45,242 nucleotides of DNA from contig CAJOFK010000006.1 in assembly GCA_905234015.1 (NCBI GenBank), positions 1-45,242 on the forward strand, read 5' to 3'. This DNA comes from an uncultured Ruminococcus sp. (lineage in GTDB: Bacteria > Bacillota > Clostridia > Oscillospirales > Acutalibacteraceae). Under the pieces are notes generated by a model that worked only from the letters and a program-made list of their open reading frames with translations, was not told where the DNA came from and made no database searches. Below, one piece after another: positions 25,359 through 33,485 of this stretch. The position numbers and the translations under genes are program-made. The number at the start of each line of letters is the position of its first letter. Within the stretch, counting starts at the first letter, position 1.

Positions 25359-25685
25359 TCAAGCTGCCTTGTGATACATTCTGGCAAGCTCGCGGTCGAT
25401 CATCGACAACAGCTTTTTGTACTGTTTATCGTCGAGCAGACCGCTTTTGTGGATCGCTCGCGCAAAATGCTCCAACCATACGCGGTCGAGTTCCTTGTTC
25501 CTGATCGGCGCTTTTGCGTTCTTTTTGTTACTCGTATGCCTTCCTCCGATGCTCCGTAATGATACTACAGTCTTATTTTTGGTAGATTCATCCTGAGTAT
25601 TCATTTTGGAACGCCGTTCAGGGTTACGATTTGATATGTGTTGATGAATGTCTGCTGATCTGCAATCATTCGACAAATTATGCAC
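25359..25685 (-). CDS. Small hypothetical protein of the mobile element
   Basis: A frame of up to 108 aa reads from GTG 25685. An internal ATG gives an 81-aa form beginning MNTQDESTKNKTVVSL. The C-terminal half (RVWLEHFARAIHKSGLLDDKQYKKLLSMIDRELARMYHKAA) is amphipathic and helical; the N-terminal half is basic and low in structure. I do not recognise the family. The position between primase and recombinase and the hairpin right after the stop suggest a small accessory or DNA-binding protein of the element. The start is uncertain: AGGAAG is close to GTG 25685 and no good site precedes the internal ATG. Confidence 0.5.
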   Translation of the reverse strand: MHNLSNDCRSADIHQHISNRNPERRSKMNTQDESTKNKTVVSLRSIGGRHTSNKKNAKAPIRNKELDRVWLEHFARAIHKSGLLDDKQYKKLLSMIDRELARMYHKAA

Positions 25686-25830
25686 TTCCTTCTTTTTTTA
25701 AATCATTAAGACCTTTAAGCGAAGGAAACCTATATAGTTTAATTATAACAACTGCTCCTTATTTCGCGAAGTGGCAGAGCTGACGAAAAGCGTCGGAATA
25801 TAAAGCAATCTTCCGTGCTAAACGACGTAT

Positions 25831-26079
25831 GTCAACTAAAACGTGTCAACCGAGGGTAAAGACTTTTTAAACCAACACGGTTTGTCCCTTTTAGGTATTT
25901 TATTATTTTTCTTACTATTATTGGTTTACATGGTTTACAAATGCTGAGAAACCTACTGTTTATCAGGCTTTGTGTTGTCAACCGAGATGTCAACCAAGCG
26001 TCAACCGAGTTGTCAACTCAAAGAACTTAACAGGTCAATCAAACGGAAGATCGTCATCAGGTGTGATCGAATTGTCAAC
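25831..26079. repeat. GTCAAC direct repeats (iteron-like array)
   Basis: Seven copies of GTCAAC lie at 25831, 25845, 25977, 25989, 26000, 26012 and 26074, all in the same direction. The four central copies are spaced 12, 11 and 12 bases apart, about one helical turn, and mostly extend to GTCAACCGAG. They sit at and just past the 3' end of the VapE-like primase gene. The rest of 25686-26034 holds no gene; AT-rich sequence and a tandem GGTTTACA lie between. Iterons of a replication origin are the best guess. Confidence 0.65.
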
Positions 26080-27375
26080 CAACGGTTGTTCCTTGACTCG
26101 TTCCCAACCCTTTTGTGAACCGTATTTGGCGTAGCGCTTCGGGTTTTTGTAAGCTCGCCAGCCCTTGATATTACCGTTCGCGATACCCGTGTTCATGATC
26201 TCGCAGATCTCGCGCGTCTCCCATGATTGAGGCTGATTGAATGTGTTTCCCAGCGCCTCGGCGTAGAGCATCTTGGAGCACACCCGATCACCGGTGAAGT
26301 CCTCTAAGAAAGCGTAGATCATTCCGGCTTGCGTATCTTCCTGCATAAAGTCTTGTTGCTGAGCCCGTAGGCTGTTTTCCAACTCCGCCGTAAAGGAAAG
26401 CTTGTAGTCACCGCTGCGGTAGATCGCCATCGCCTCCGCCCACATTTGAGCGATATAGGCGCGTGATGACTCTTCATCCGCAAGGATATGTACTTCGGCG
26501 CGTTCGGGATAAACATTCACAGGAATGAACCTTCGATTGCCTGTCCGATCTCTCGGTAAAAAGTCCTGACGGTTCGTCGTCCCGGCAAAGACGCATTGGC
26601 GCAGTCTGTCCGCAGGGTGGGTCTCATACGGCACCTTGTAGGTCTCCTTCTGACGGCTGAGAAAGGACTTGATCTCCTCAATGCTTTTGGCATTCGCGGT
26701 CGCGATCATCTCAGACATTTCGATGATCCAGTGACCTTGCAGCTTGCGGTAGACATTATCGTCGTCGAGATTGCGCAGATCGTCCGAGAACCATTCGTCC
26801 CGTATCGCCATGAAGCGGAAGAATGTACTTTTCCCCGCGCCCTGACCGCCCACCAAGCAGAGCATTGTTTCAAATTTACACCCGGGATGAAATGCTCGGT
26901 GGATTGCCCCGAGCATAAACAGTTTTAAAGCCTGATAGTTGTATTCGCTCTCCTCACTCCCTAAGAAACGGTGGAGCGCGTATCTGATCCTCACCTTACC
27001 GTCCCATTGGAGTTGATCGAGATAATCCCGTATCGGATGATAACAGTTTTCGTTGGCAACGATATCGATTGCCTTTAACGCCTTGTTTTCATTCGTCAAA
27101 CCGTAGTTTTCTTCGAGATATAACAGCAGATAATTCATATCTGTATCGGTGATCGTAGAGCCTGTTCGCTTCCACCACAGCGGCTTGACGATATCTACAC
27201 GCTCGGTCAATAGATTCTTTGCGATCGCACCCTGTAGCTTAGGATCGCTTTTCAGAACCTTGACACAATTACCGATGCTGTTCTTGACGCCGCCCTTTTG
27301 GTATGCTTCAAGGGATTCTTTGATCTGTTCCGTTGATTGATGATTATTATTGGTCGTGTTCTTATCTCCCCTCAT
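26035..27375 (-). CDS. VapE/VirE-like primase-helicase ATPase
   Basis: The 446-aa protein has a P-loop ATPase with Walker A GGQGAGKST (residues 176-184), Walker B WIIEM (216-220), the family motifs AGTTNRQDFLPRDRTGNRRF (264-283) and a C-terminal winged-helix-like region. This is the virulence-associated E (PF05272-type) family found in phage satellites and mobilizable elements, where it acts in replication of the excised DNA. ATG 27375 overlaps the relaxase stop (27362) by 14 bases, implying translational coupling. An in-frame GTG at 27417 is an alternative, and neither has a strong Shine-Dalgarno. Iteron-like repeats lie at its 3' end. Confidence 0.87.
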   Translation of the reverse strand: MRGDKNTTNNNHQSTEQIKESLEAYQKGGVKNSIGNCVKVLKSDPKLQGAIAKNLLTERVDIVKPLWWKRTGSTITDTDMNYLLLYLEENYGLTNENKALKAIDIVANENCYHPIRDYLDQLQWDGKVRIRYALHRFLGSEESEYNYQALKLFMLGAIHRAFHPGCKFETMLCLVGGQGAGKSTFFRFMAIRDEWFSDDLRNLDDDNVYRKLQGHWIIEMSEMIATANAKSIEEIKSFLSRQKETYKVPYETHPADRLRQCVFAGTTNRQDFLPRDRTGNRRFIPVNVYPERAEVHILADEESSRAYIAQMWAEAMAIYRSGDYKLSFTAELENSLRAQQQDFMQEDTQAGMIYAFLEDFTGDRVCSKMLYAEALGNTFNQPQSWETREICEIMNTGIANGNIKGWRAYKNPKRYAKYGSQKGWERVKEQPLVDNSITPDDDLPFD

Positions 27376-28840
27376 TAGTTTTATGATGTTGGATTTGTTG
27401 ATTAGGTTCGCGGTCACTGATTACTCGATCCACTTGATAACGAACCATACGAAGTTTTGCCAACTCCTCTTTCAGCGGATTGTATTGCGCTCTCAGTCCG
27501 GCATATTCCGCTCGAAGATTATCATACTCACGCTGCCACTCCTTGATGTTGAACGGTTCGCCTTTCAGCTCCTCGGTCAGCACACGGCGGACAGCGTAGA
27601 ATTGCCGCAGCTCGGTGTCATGAGAGCTTTTGTATTTCTCGCGCTGTTTCTTCCATTTGAAGCTGTTCAGCTCGTCATGGATCGGTTTTAGGCGGTGATA
27701 GATCTCAGCGCTGCGGATCAGCTCACGGAGCTGTTCCATACGTTTTGATTTCGCTTTCATACTGCCTTTCAGCGTATCTAACGAAGCGTCCAAAGCAGAT
27801 AACCGCGATTGCAATTCGTCCACAGTCAAAAGATGATTGTCGCGCAAATAGTTGATGACCTCCGCCATCCTTTTCAGATTTCCGACCTTGCCCTTTTGAC
27901 TGTATGCGCCTGCGCTTCGCTTGACATAATAGTCCGTCAGAAGCTCCACAAGATTCGGCGTTTGCGGCTTTGATAGTTCCTCCCTAACCTCCGCGAGCCA
28001 AGAGAACAGGGATTTGATTTTCTTTGTGACGTCGCGTATCAGGCGGTTGGTCGCCTTGATCCAGCGGTTCAATTCACCCTTATCGGTTTTGATCCCCTTT
28101 GCTTCCATCTGACGAACGGTCGGTCCTTCATGGATGGTCGGGATCAGGTCAAGCCCCTGCCGTTCATAAGAGCGGTGGTCGATCCGCTCGGTAATACCAT
28201 TTTGCTCAAATGCTTCGTTTACCATCTCGCACCACGCTTTACGCCAAGCTTCCAAGGTTTCTGGAGTGTGCCAGTCGGTAGTTGACACAGCGTTGAACTT
28301 CGGCTTGCCGTTGCTGTCAAGAACAGGATCGCCGTTTTTATCAACCAAGTATTCTCGTTTCTGTTTTTGTCCCCATGTGCCGTCGGGATTGATCGGGCGC
28401 ATGGTCGTCAGTACATGGAAATGCGGATTGGGAATACCGCCGTAGCCCTTGTTCGGCTGATGGATCGCAAGATCGGCGACCATCCCTTTGCCCACAAAGC
28501 ACCGTTGCGCGAATTCTCTCGCCAGCTCGATATTCTCCTCCATCGTCAACTCGTTTTGCAGAGCAATATCGAAGCTGTAAGCGAGCTGAGCTTTTTTGTG
28601 TCGTTCAGCGTGTTCCACAGCATTCCATAAGGTCGCCCGATCTTGATATTCGGACGGAGCGTGTGGCGGTAAGATAATCTCGGAATAGATGACGCCCCCT
28701 TTCTTTGTGTAGTCGCTGTACTCGCCGTAGTAATCGCTGTAGAGCTTTTCTCCTGCTCGGTACGCAGCGGCAGCTATCGCGCTTTGTCCGGCGCTGCGTT
28801 TGATTTGCTTCACACAGAAATGATAGAGTGCGATGCTCAG
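27362..28840 (-). CDS. mobA: MobA/MobL-family relaxase (MOBQ type), apparent CTG start
   Basis: The 492-aa product starts (CTG)SIALYHFCVKQIKRSAGQ, which restores the conserved relaxase N-terminus ALYHF. The likely catalytic tyrosine is in AAAYRAGEKLY (near residue 27), and the metal-binding histidines are in NPHFHVLTTMR (H140, H142). Long coiled-coil regions follow to the C-terminus. It nicks oriT and pilots the strand into a recipient. Starting at the first standard codon (GTG 28813) would remove ALYHF. CTG 28840 overlaps the upstream stop as CTGA and has GAGGA 7 bases before it. It is coupled to the primase downstream. Confidence 0.9.
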   Translation of the reverse strand: MSIALYHFCVKQIKRSAGQSAIAAAAYRAGEKLYSDYYGEYSDYTKKGGVIYSEIILPPHAPSEYQDRATLWNAVEHAERHKKAQLAYSFDIALQNELTMEENIELAREFAQRCFVGKGMVADLAIHQPNKGYGGIPNPHFHVLTTMRPINPDGTWGQKQKREYLVDKNGDPVLDSNGKPKFNAVSTTDWHTPETLEAWRKAWCEMVNEAFEQNGITERIDHRSYERQGLDLIPTIHEGPTVRQMEAKGIKTDKGELNRWIKATNRLIRDVTKKIKSLFSWLAEVREELSKPQTPNLVELLTDYYVKRSAGAYSQKGKVGNLKRMAEVINYLRDNHLLTVDELQSRLSALDASLDTLKGSMKAKSKRMEQLRELIRSAEIYHRLKPIHDELNSFKWKKQREKYKSSHDTELRQFYAVRRVLTEELKGEPFNIKEWQREYDNLRAEYAGLRAQYNPLKEELAKLRMVRYQVDRVISDREPNQQIQHHKTNEGR

Positions 28841-29178
28841 TCGCCGTCCTCAATAACGCGATACTTCTCGGAGACTTTTTCCACCAGTTCTTGAACAGCG
28901 TCTAATTGATATATCTGCTCTACCAGTAAATAAAAATCATCCTGAGATAGGTATTCGGTGTCCGGCATAATGGTCTCGACCGCAACGCCTTTGAGTATCA
29001 GTCGTTTGTTACGCTGCTTGCGTTGCGCCTTCTTTAGGTATGACACGCGATTTTGCAGTCGAATCAGCTTATGCTGTTCCTGTTCAAGCTGTCGCTCGGT
29101 TGCTTCGCATTGCTTTTCCAATGCTTTTGATTTGTCTTTCAGATTTCCACTCTCCTTTGAATTTAGGGTTAGCCGCAT
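28837..29178 (-). CDS. DUF3847-like mobilization accessory protein
   Basis: The frame of up to 113 aa is highly charged and coiled-coil (residues 10-60, KDKSKALEKQCEATERQLEQ and on). It carries the short motif RKQRNKRLILKGVAVET and ends in EYLSQDDFYLLVEQIYQL. This resembles DUF3847 proteins that sit before MobA/MobL relaxases and probably help at oriT. The stop overlaps the relaxase start by four bases. The start is uncertain: ATG 29178 has no ribosome-binding site, whereas AAGGAG lies 9 bases before an in-frame CTG at 29142. It lies directly next to oriT. Confidence 0.72.
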   Translation of the reverse strand: MRLTLNSKESGNLKDKSKALEKQCEATERQLEQEQHKLIRLQNRVSYLKKAQRKQRNKRLILKGVAVETIMPDTEYLSQDDFYLLVEQIYQLDAVQELVEKVSEKYRVIEDGD

Positions 29179-29253
29179 ACGCGGCGCAAGGGTTCCCTTG
29201 TACGGAGCTGTGCGAACGAAAGTTTTTCAAAAAAGCCTCCTCGCAGAGCGCAC

Positions 29254-29297
29254 ATACATTTGATGTATAGAAGTGCGCCCTTACTCCGTAAGGGAGT
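29254..29297 (+). other. oriT: Origin of transfer (oriT), MOBQ type
   Basis: The inverted repeat ATACAT-TTG-ATGTAT (29254-29268) is followed after two bases by AAGTGCGCCC (29271-29280). This is the core of the nick region of RSF1010/R1162-type MOBQ origins, where the cut is AAGTGCG/CCCT; the predicted nick is between 29277 and 29278. A second hairpin CCCTTAC/GTAAGGG begins exactly at the predicted nick (29278-29294). The order hairpin-then-nick matches R1162. It lies between the accessory gene and the divergent regulator. Confidence 0.85.
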
Positions 29298-29657
29298 TAG
29301 GCACCACCGCACAATTCAAGGCGCACGCCTTGTTTGCAGTTTGTTCCGCCCAACCGTCCAAAAATCAGCACCCATACGACAGTATGCGAACTGATTGTTT
29401 GTCCAATTGGACGAAAAACCTGACGGCACAATCCGCACACCCGAATTATGCGGTGTTGCCTAAGTTTGCCGCTCTACCCGGGAGCCGTTGTCCTGCCCCC
29501 TGCTTTGAGGGGCGTATCCCGGCATTGGTACGCTAAATGCGATACTTCGCCTGCCGGTCATATCCTCCCGGACGGTCATTCAGTTGTGAATGCAGTCCGG
29601 TTGGCGAACCACTGTCTCTATTCTACTCACAAAGTTCAAAATTCCGAAAATCTTGCC
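29298..29657. other. Non-coding oriT-flanking region with several palindromes
   Basis: No convincing gene is seen. CAAGGCG-CA-CGCCTTG lies at 29317-29332 and CATAC-GACA-GTATG near 29373. GTCCAATTGGAC at 29401-29412 is a perfect 12-base palindrome. These are likely binding sites for relaxosome proteins or the regulator. Upstream frame extensions of the XRE gene through this region lack a start signal. Confidence 0.5.
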
Positions 29658-29722
29658 AAATCTGCAACTATTTTCACGTTCGACATCTTTCGATTAACAA
29701 ATCTGCAACTCCGAAGTATAAT
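29658..29722 (+). promoter_or_regulatory. XRE-gene promoter with flanking direct repeats
   Basis: -35 TTAACA (29694-29699), a 17-base spacer and -10 TATAAT (29717-29722). AAATCTGCAACT occurs at 29658-29669 and again at 29699-29710, inside the spacer, 41 bases apart (about four helical turns), as expected for an autoregulatory operator pair. Confidence 0.65.
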
Positions 29723-29753
29723 TCAATCGAAAAAATACGAGGAGGCGTATATT

Positions 29754-30545
29754 ATGCCGCTATTACCCGGAACGCCCGGAGAGCGGATCTCCGATCTGTG
29801 CAACGGCAGACACATTTCGCAAAAGGAATTGGCAAAGAGAATCGGCGTGTCCGCTCCGCAGCTGAGCCGCATCGTCAGCGGTGAAACGAAAACGCTCAGT
29901 AGCGATATCCTGATCGCCGTCGCGAAAGAGTTTAAGGTATCTTCTGATTACATACTGGGATTATCCGAGGTCAGCGCTCGCAAAAGCTATGATATATTTG
30001 AAATAGGTTTTTCAGAAGGAGCCGCAAAAGGGCTTGTGACCGGTACGGTGGATATGGAGATCCTCAATCGACTGTTGGAGCACAAGAACTTTCCGAAACT
30101 GACTAACCTGATTCGTATTTACTTCAAAGATACGGCAGCAAGAGGGATCATGGCGCGCAACCAGATCATCGATATGGCGACTGCCTCCTTATTTGATTTT
30201 GTCAAGGAACACCCTGATAAACGAGCGGAGGTAAGAGAGGATCTGCAATTCATGAGCGCTCAAAAGCTCGGTAAGCATGAAGCGGAGATTGAGAAGATCA
30301 AGAGCATATTCCTGTCGATCCTGCGTGACATAAAAAAGGACATAGATAGCGGAAAACAGCCCGAAAAAACTGCCACCGCCGCTATGCTTCAAGGCGTACA
30401 AGACGAAATAAAAGAACGCGGCACGGAACACCTTTCAAAAGATGATGTCGCTGATATTGTAGTGAATCAGTTTGGCTTGGCGTCCAAAATGAACGAGAAA
30501 TCCATCAGCCTATTCAAAAAGCTAATGAAGGGAATGATGAAATAG
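29754..30545 (+). CDS. XRE-family helix-turn-helix regulator of the mobile element
   Basis: The 263-aa protein has an N-terminal XRE HTH (residues 10-70: ERISDLCNGRHISQKELAKR, then SAPQLSRIVSGETKTLSSD). A mostly helical C-terminal domain of about 190 residues is rich in Lys and Glu. The start ATG 29754 has AGGAGG 8 bases upstream. It is divergent from the relaxase operon across oriT, with its own promoter and repeat pair. The likely role is repression of mobilization/excision genes and of itself, lifted under stress or in a new host; this is inferred from position. The C-terminal domain is not recognised. Confidence 0.85.
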   Translation: MPLLPGTPGERISDLCNGRHISQKELAKRIGVSAPQLSRIVSGETKTLSSDILIAVAKEFKVSSDYILGLSEVSARKSYDIFEIGFSEGAAKGLVTGTVDMEILNRLLEHKNFPKLTNLIRIYFKDTAARGIMARNQIIDMATASLFDFVKEHPDKRAEVREDLQFMSAQKLGKHEAEIEKIKSIFLSILRDIKKDIDSGKQPEKTATAAMLQGVQDEIKERGTEHLSKDDVADIVVNQFGLASKMNEKSISLFKKLMKGMMK

Positions 30546-30678
30546 GAAATAACGAAGGCAGATATATGAAACCTCAATTATTAATCCAAAGTTAATTTCT
30601 TAGGCTAGCATTTCCATTAAAGTAGTGTTATACTAAGTATTGAGATCATATTCAAAAACATATTATGGGGGTAAAGTA

Positions 30679-32337
30679 ATGGATTTATTGCACTATGAAC
30701 CAGATGTAAGCAATATGAAAACTATTCTCGTATATTCCGATTTTTTTGATAAAGAAACAATGCCTGATTTGGTAGATGAAATATCAAAAGCTAATATGCA
30801 TAAATCAATATCGATTATATGTGAATTGATTGTTTTGAATGATTGTACTCTTCCCCCTATCAAATTCCTTTGGTTTGATTACTCTGTTCCATTCCAAAGC
30901 ATTTTAAAAAACATGGTGATAAAACCGTCATCTAGTGAAGAAATGTTTTCCAATCCATTGTTTAGAAAAGATAAGTGCATTATTTCTTTGCAAACCCTGT
31001 TGCTTTTACTAAAGGATTTTATTCTTTATGGAAACTATGACACACTTTCACAAACCGAGTATTCAATCGAAGAAGAAGATTATATCCATATTGTAAAACT
31101 ACAATTAATTGAATCAGAAAGGTTGAATGCAAAACAGAGTTCAGAAATCAATTTGAATCATTTTCTTTATGCAAATTATCATTTGAACTTCAGAAAAAAT
31201 CTGGCTTCAGAATTAGCAAGAATGAGTTATATGATGGAACTGGATAAGTCATCCGATTTCCTTTCTGAAAAGCAAAAAGATGAATACGTTGATTATTATC
31301 ATGATTTTGAAGGAAAGTATGGGTTTACACCAATAGAGTATCTTACGCTCTTGTTTTGGGAAGCGAGAATTTATTACGAAGACTCTTCTAAAACTGCGTT
31401 GCGCTATTCCGGTATATGGGACACAGTTGAAAACAAATTTGGTTCTTCCCCTCATAAAGACCTGATTGCAAAAGTTATAGATACTGTCTCGTTAAAGGTT
31501 CCTGACTATAAACCTTGGGCAAACAGCAGTAAAGATAGAGAGTGGGATTTCAGTAAGTTCTACGCTTTTCCGTTTATAAAAGATAATAACGGAAGATATC
31601 TTGCCATATCTGACGTTACAACAATAAATGCTTTTTTTGAAAATTTGTTTTGGTTGATTAGAGAGTGTTATCCAGAGGATCATTATTCAGCTATGGCTTT
31701 TTTTGGAAGGCTATACGAACACTACATTCAAGAGCTAACTAAAGCCTCAGTTACAGACGATTATACGCATATAGAAGAATTTGAATATGGAAAAGAGAAA
31801 AAACTATCTTCGGATGCCTATATTAAAAAAGAAAAGAATCTTTTAGTTGTTGAAGCAAAAGGCTTTTCAGTTCTGCAAAACTGTATGATACAAAATACGA
31901 ATATTGAAGAGAATAACAATAAACTGTTCGTTAAGCCGGTTTTACAAGCTGATAGGTGTTTAAATGAAACTTTAACCATTAAGGACGAGTTTAAAGATGT
32001 TAATACAGCTTTTATCATTTCTGTAACTATGGACAGCATTAATGCGGTCCCAAAATACTATGAAGATATTTATAGCCATATCGAAAGTCAAAAAATATGT
32101 GATAAGACGAAGTATTACTTTAATTTAAGTATAGAGGATTATGAGATATTAATGTACCTATTAGAAAATGGAGCTGATATTTTCAACATACTAGAAACGT
32201 ATTATCAAGAAAAAACTTTATCACCATTTATAACTTATATTGAGGATCGCTATGCAAAACCGGACTTACCTTCATTTACAAATGAACAATATAGAGTTTT
32301 TTCAGAAAGCATGAAACAGTTCTTATTCTCAGAATAA
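30679..32337 (+). CDS. Hypothetical protein with PD-(D/E)XK nuclease-like motif
   Basis: The 552-aa protein is AT-rich and unlike its neighbours in base use. I do not recognise the full-length family. Near residues 340-395 it has FGRLYEHYIQEL (E347), SSDAYIKKEK (D379) and LLVVEAKGF (E392, K394), which reads as the E, D and ExK triad of a PD-(D/E)XK nuclease. The N-terminal 300 residues are helical and without clear motifs. The start ATG 30679 has GGGGGTAAAG before it; 13 upstream in-frame residues are rejected. A TATACT box lies at 30629-30634 with a poor -35. It is a single gene with its own terminator, probably a defence nuclease (inference). Confidence 0.65.
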   Translation: MDLLHYEPDVSNMKTILVYSDFFDKETMPDLVDEISKANMHKSISIICELIVLNDCTLPPIKFLWFDYSVPFQSILKNMVIKPSSSEEMFSNPLFRKDKCIISLQTLLLLLKDFILYGNYDTLSQTEYSIEEEDYIHIVKLQLIESERLNAKQSSEINLNHFLYANYHLNFRKNLASELARMSYMMELDKSSDFLSEKQKDEYVDYYHDFEGKYGFTPIEYLTLLFWEARIYYEDSSKTALRYSGIWDTVENKFGSSPHKDLIAKVIDTVSLKVPDYKPWANSSKDREWDFSKFYAFPFIKDNNGRYLAISDVTTINAFFENLFWLIRECYPEDHYSAMAFFGRLYEHYIQELTKASVTDDYTHIEEFEYGKEKKLSSDAYIKKEKNLLVVEAKGFSVLQNCMIQNTNIEENNNKLFVKPVLQADRCLNETLTIKDEFKDVNTAFIISVTMDSINAVPKYYEDIYSHIESQKICDKTKYYFNLSIEDYEILMYLLENGADIFNILETYYQEKTLSPFITYIEDRYAKPDLPSFTNEQYRVFSESMKQFLFSE

Positions 32338-32384
32338 ATATAACAAGTTTTACATTGACAAGAATAATAATTTTGTATAACACA

Positions 32385-32422
32385 AAGTGAGCAGAACATA
32401 AAAACGTTCTGCTCACTTTTAT
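32385..32422 (+). terminator. Terminator of the PD-(D/E)XK-like gene
   Basis: The 13-bp stem AAGTGAGCAGAAC / GTTCTGCTCACTT is followed by TTATTAAAG. Confidence 0.85.
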
Positions 32423-32796
32423 TAAAGTCCGGTAAATATGATATACGATCTTTTTAAACACTTTTGTTACATTTTATGTTCGCCAAAACCAAACCGAATT
32501 CTAAAGTGCTAGTCCCTATATCAAGGAGTTCTTTAGGCCTCTGGGAAAACGTTTTAAATATGTCTATTTGGAACAAAGGCTCACTCAAAACGAGGCTCCC
32601 ATATAGCCCTAAAACTTACATATCTCAGCCGTGTCGCACAAAACCGTAAAACTAATGAAATTAGTCTACTTTTCTGTTTTTGCTCCCCGTAACGCGAAAA
32701 AACAAGCCGCAGGATACCCCAAACAGTACATTTGAACAGCAAATCGGTTTTATACAAATTCATCTGCTCGTAAATGCAAAAACGCAAAAATCAGTA
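32423..32796. repeat. Gene-free stretch with island repeat, copy 1
   Basis: No reliable gene is seen. The segment 32603-32637 matches 40924-40958 at 29 of 35 bases. The likeness continues more weakly to a small hairpin (ACTAAT/ATTAGT, 32651-32665) and a TTTTTGCTC end near 32685. On the minus strand both copies can be read as a short peptide with RLxY and FRAI, but the frames are short and lack start signals. Confidence 0.6.
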
Positions 32797-32824
32797 TTGC
32801 TTTTTTTCAATATAGGTGTATAAT
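32797..32824 (+). promoter_or_regulatory. Promoter of the abiE pair
   Basis: -35 TTGCTT (32797-32802), a 16-base spacer and -10 TATAAT (32819-32824). A small inverted repeat TAGTT-A-AACTA (32856-32866) lies between promoter and start and is a candidate operator for the antitoxin. Confidence 0.6.
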
Positions 32825-32885
32825 AAACTTATATAAAAATATCTGCTCCAAGGACTAGTTAAACTAAAATTCGAAGAGGTTTCCT

Positions 32886-33485
32886 ATGCGTGATATCACT
32901 ACAGCAAAAGAGATTTTTGAACAACATGGCGGGATCATGAAGACATCCGAGTTATCAAAGGAAAAGATATACTATGCGGACGTCGCCTATTTGATTCAGG
33001 CAGGCGTCATTGAAAAAGTGCGTACCGGTTATTATCAGTGGATAGATCCGGATAATCAAAGCGAGGCTGCAACTGTTATCAGGCTGTTTCCCGATGGTAT
33101 TCTATGTATGGATACGGCTCTGCGTCATTATGGTTACAGCGATCGTACTCCGGTACAGTGGCATATCGCAGTCAGCAAATATTCCAACCGTACGCGATTC
33201 AAAATCGATTATCCCTTTATAAAGCCTTATTATGTTGCACCTGAGATATTGGAAATAGGACTTTGCGAGCAGGAGATCGACGGTAACAAGGTCAGGATGT
33301 ATGACAAGGAACGCGTTATCTGCGATTGTCTGCGTTATCGGAACAAGATGGATAAAGAGGTTTTCAACAAGGCGATCCAAGGCTATGTCAGCGATACGAG
33401 CAAGAGTATACCAAAACTGATGGAATACTCTGTCCCGCTAAGGTGTCAAAAATTGGTGAAGGATTTGATAGGAGTGTGGCTGTAA
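32886..33485 (+). CDS. abiEi: Type IV toxin-antitoxin system antitoxin, AbiEi family
   Basis: The 199-aa protein has an N-terminal winged helix (TTAKEIFEQHGGIMKTSEL, then YLIQAGVIEKVRTGYYQW) and a C-terminal antitoxin domain with the family pattern RVICDCLRYRNKMDKEVFNKAI. AbiEi proteins repress their own promoter and neutralise AbiEii without a stable complex. The start ATG 32886 has AAGAGG upstream. It overlaps the toxin gene by one base (TAATG), so the pair is translationally coupled. Base composition is higher in GC than the genes on both sides, indicating separate acquisition. Confidence 0.9.
   Translation: MRDITTAKEIFEQHGGIMKTSELSKEKIYYADVAYLIQAGVIEKVRTGYYQWIDPDNQSEAATVIRLFPDGILCMDTALRHYGYSDRTPVQWHIAVSKYSNRTRFKIDYPFIKPYYVAPEILEIGLCEQEIDGNKVRMYDKERVICDCLRYRNKMDKEVFNKAIQGYVSDTSKSIPKLMEYSVPLRCQKLVKDLIGVWL

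Noticed and set aside
25178-25387. 69-aa frame between recombinase and small element gene
   Set aside because: It overlaps the recombinase start region and the terminator hairpin, has no ribosome-binding site and no recognisable pattern.
26035-27375. Prophage or phage satellite, based on the VapE-like protein
   Set aside because: No capsid, packaging or lysis genes are present. The adjacent relaxase and oriT make a mobilizable element the better reading.
29448-29753. 102-residue N-terminal extension of the XRE regulator
   Set aside because: ATG 29754 has AGGAGG and a promoter at 29694-29722. The extension runs through oriT-flanking palindromes and has no start signal.
32464-32649. 61-aa frame in the gap before the AbiE pair, and an antisense 68-aa frame
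   Set aside because: They lie over a diverged non-coding repeat whose second copy does not keep either frame open over the full length, and neither has a start signal.
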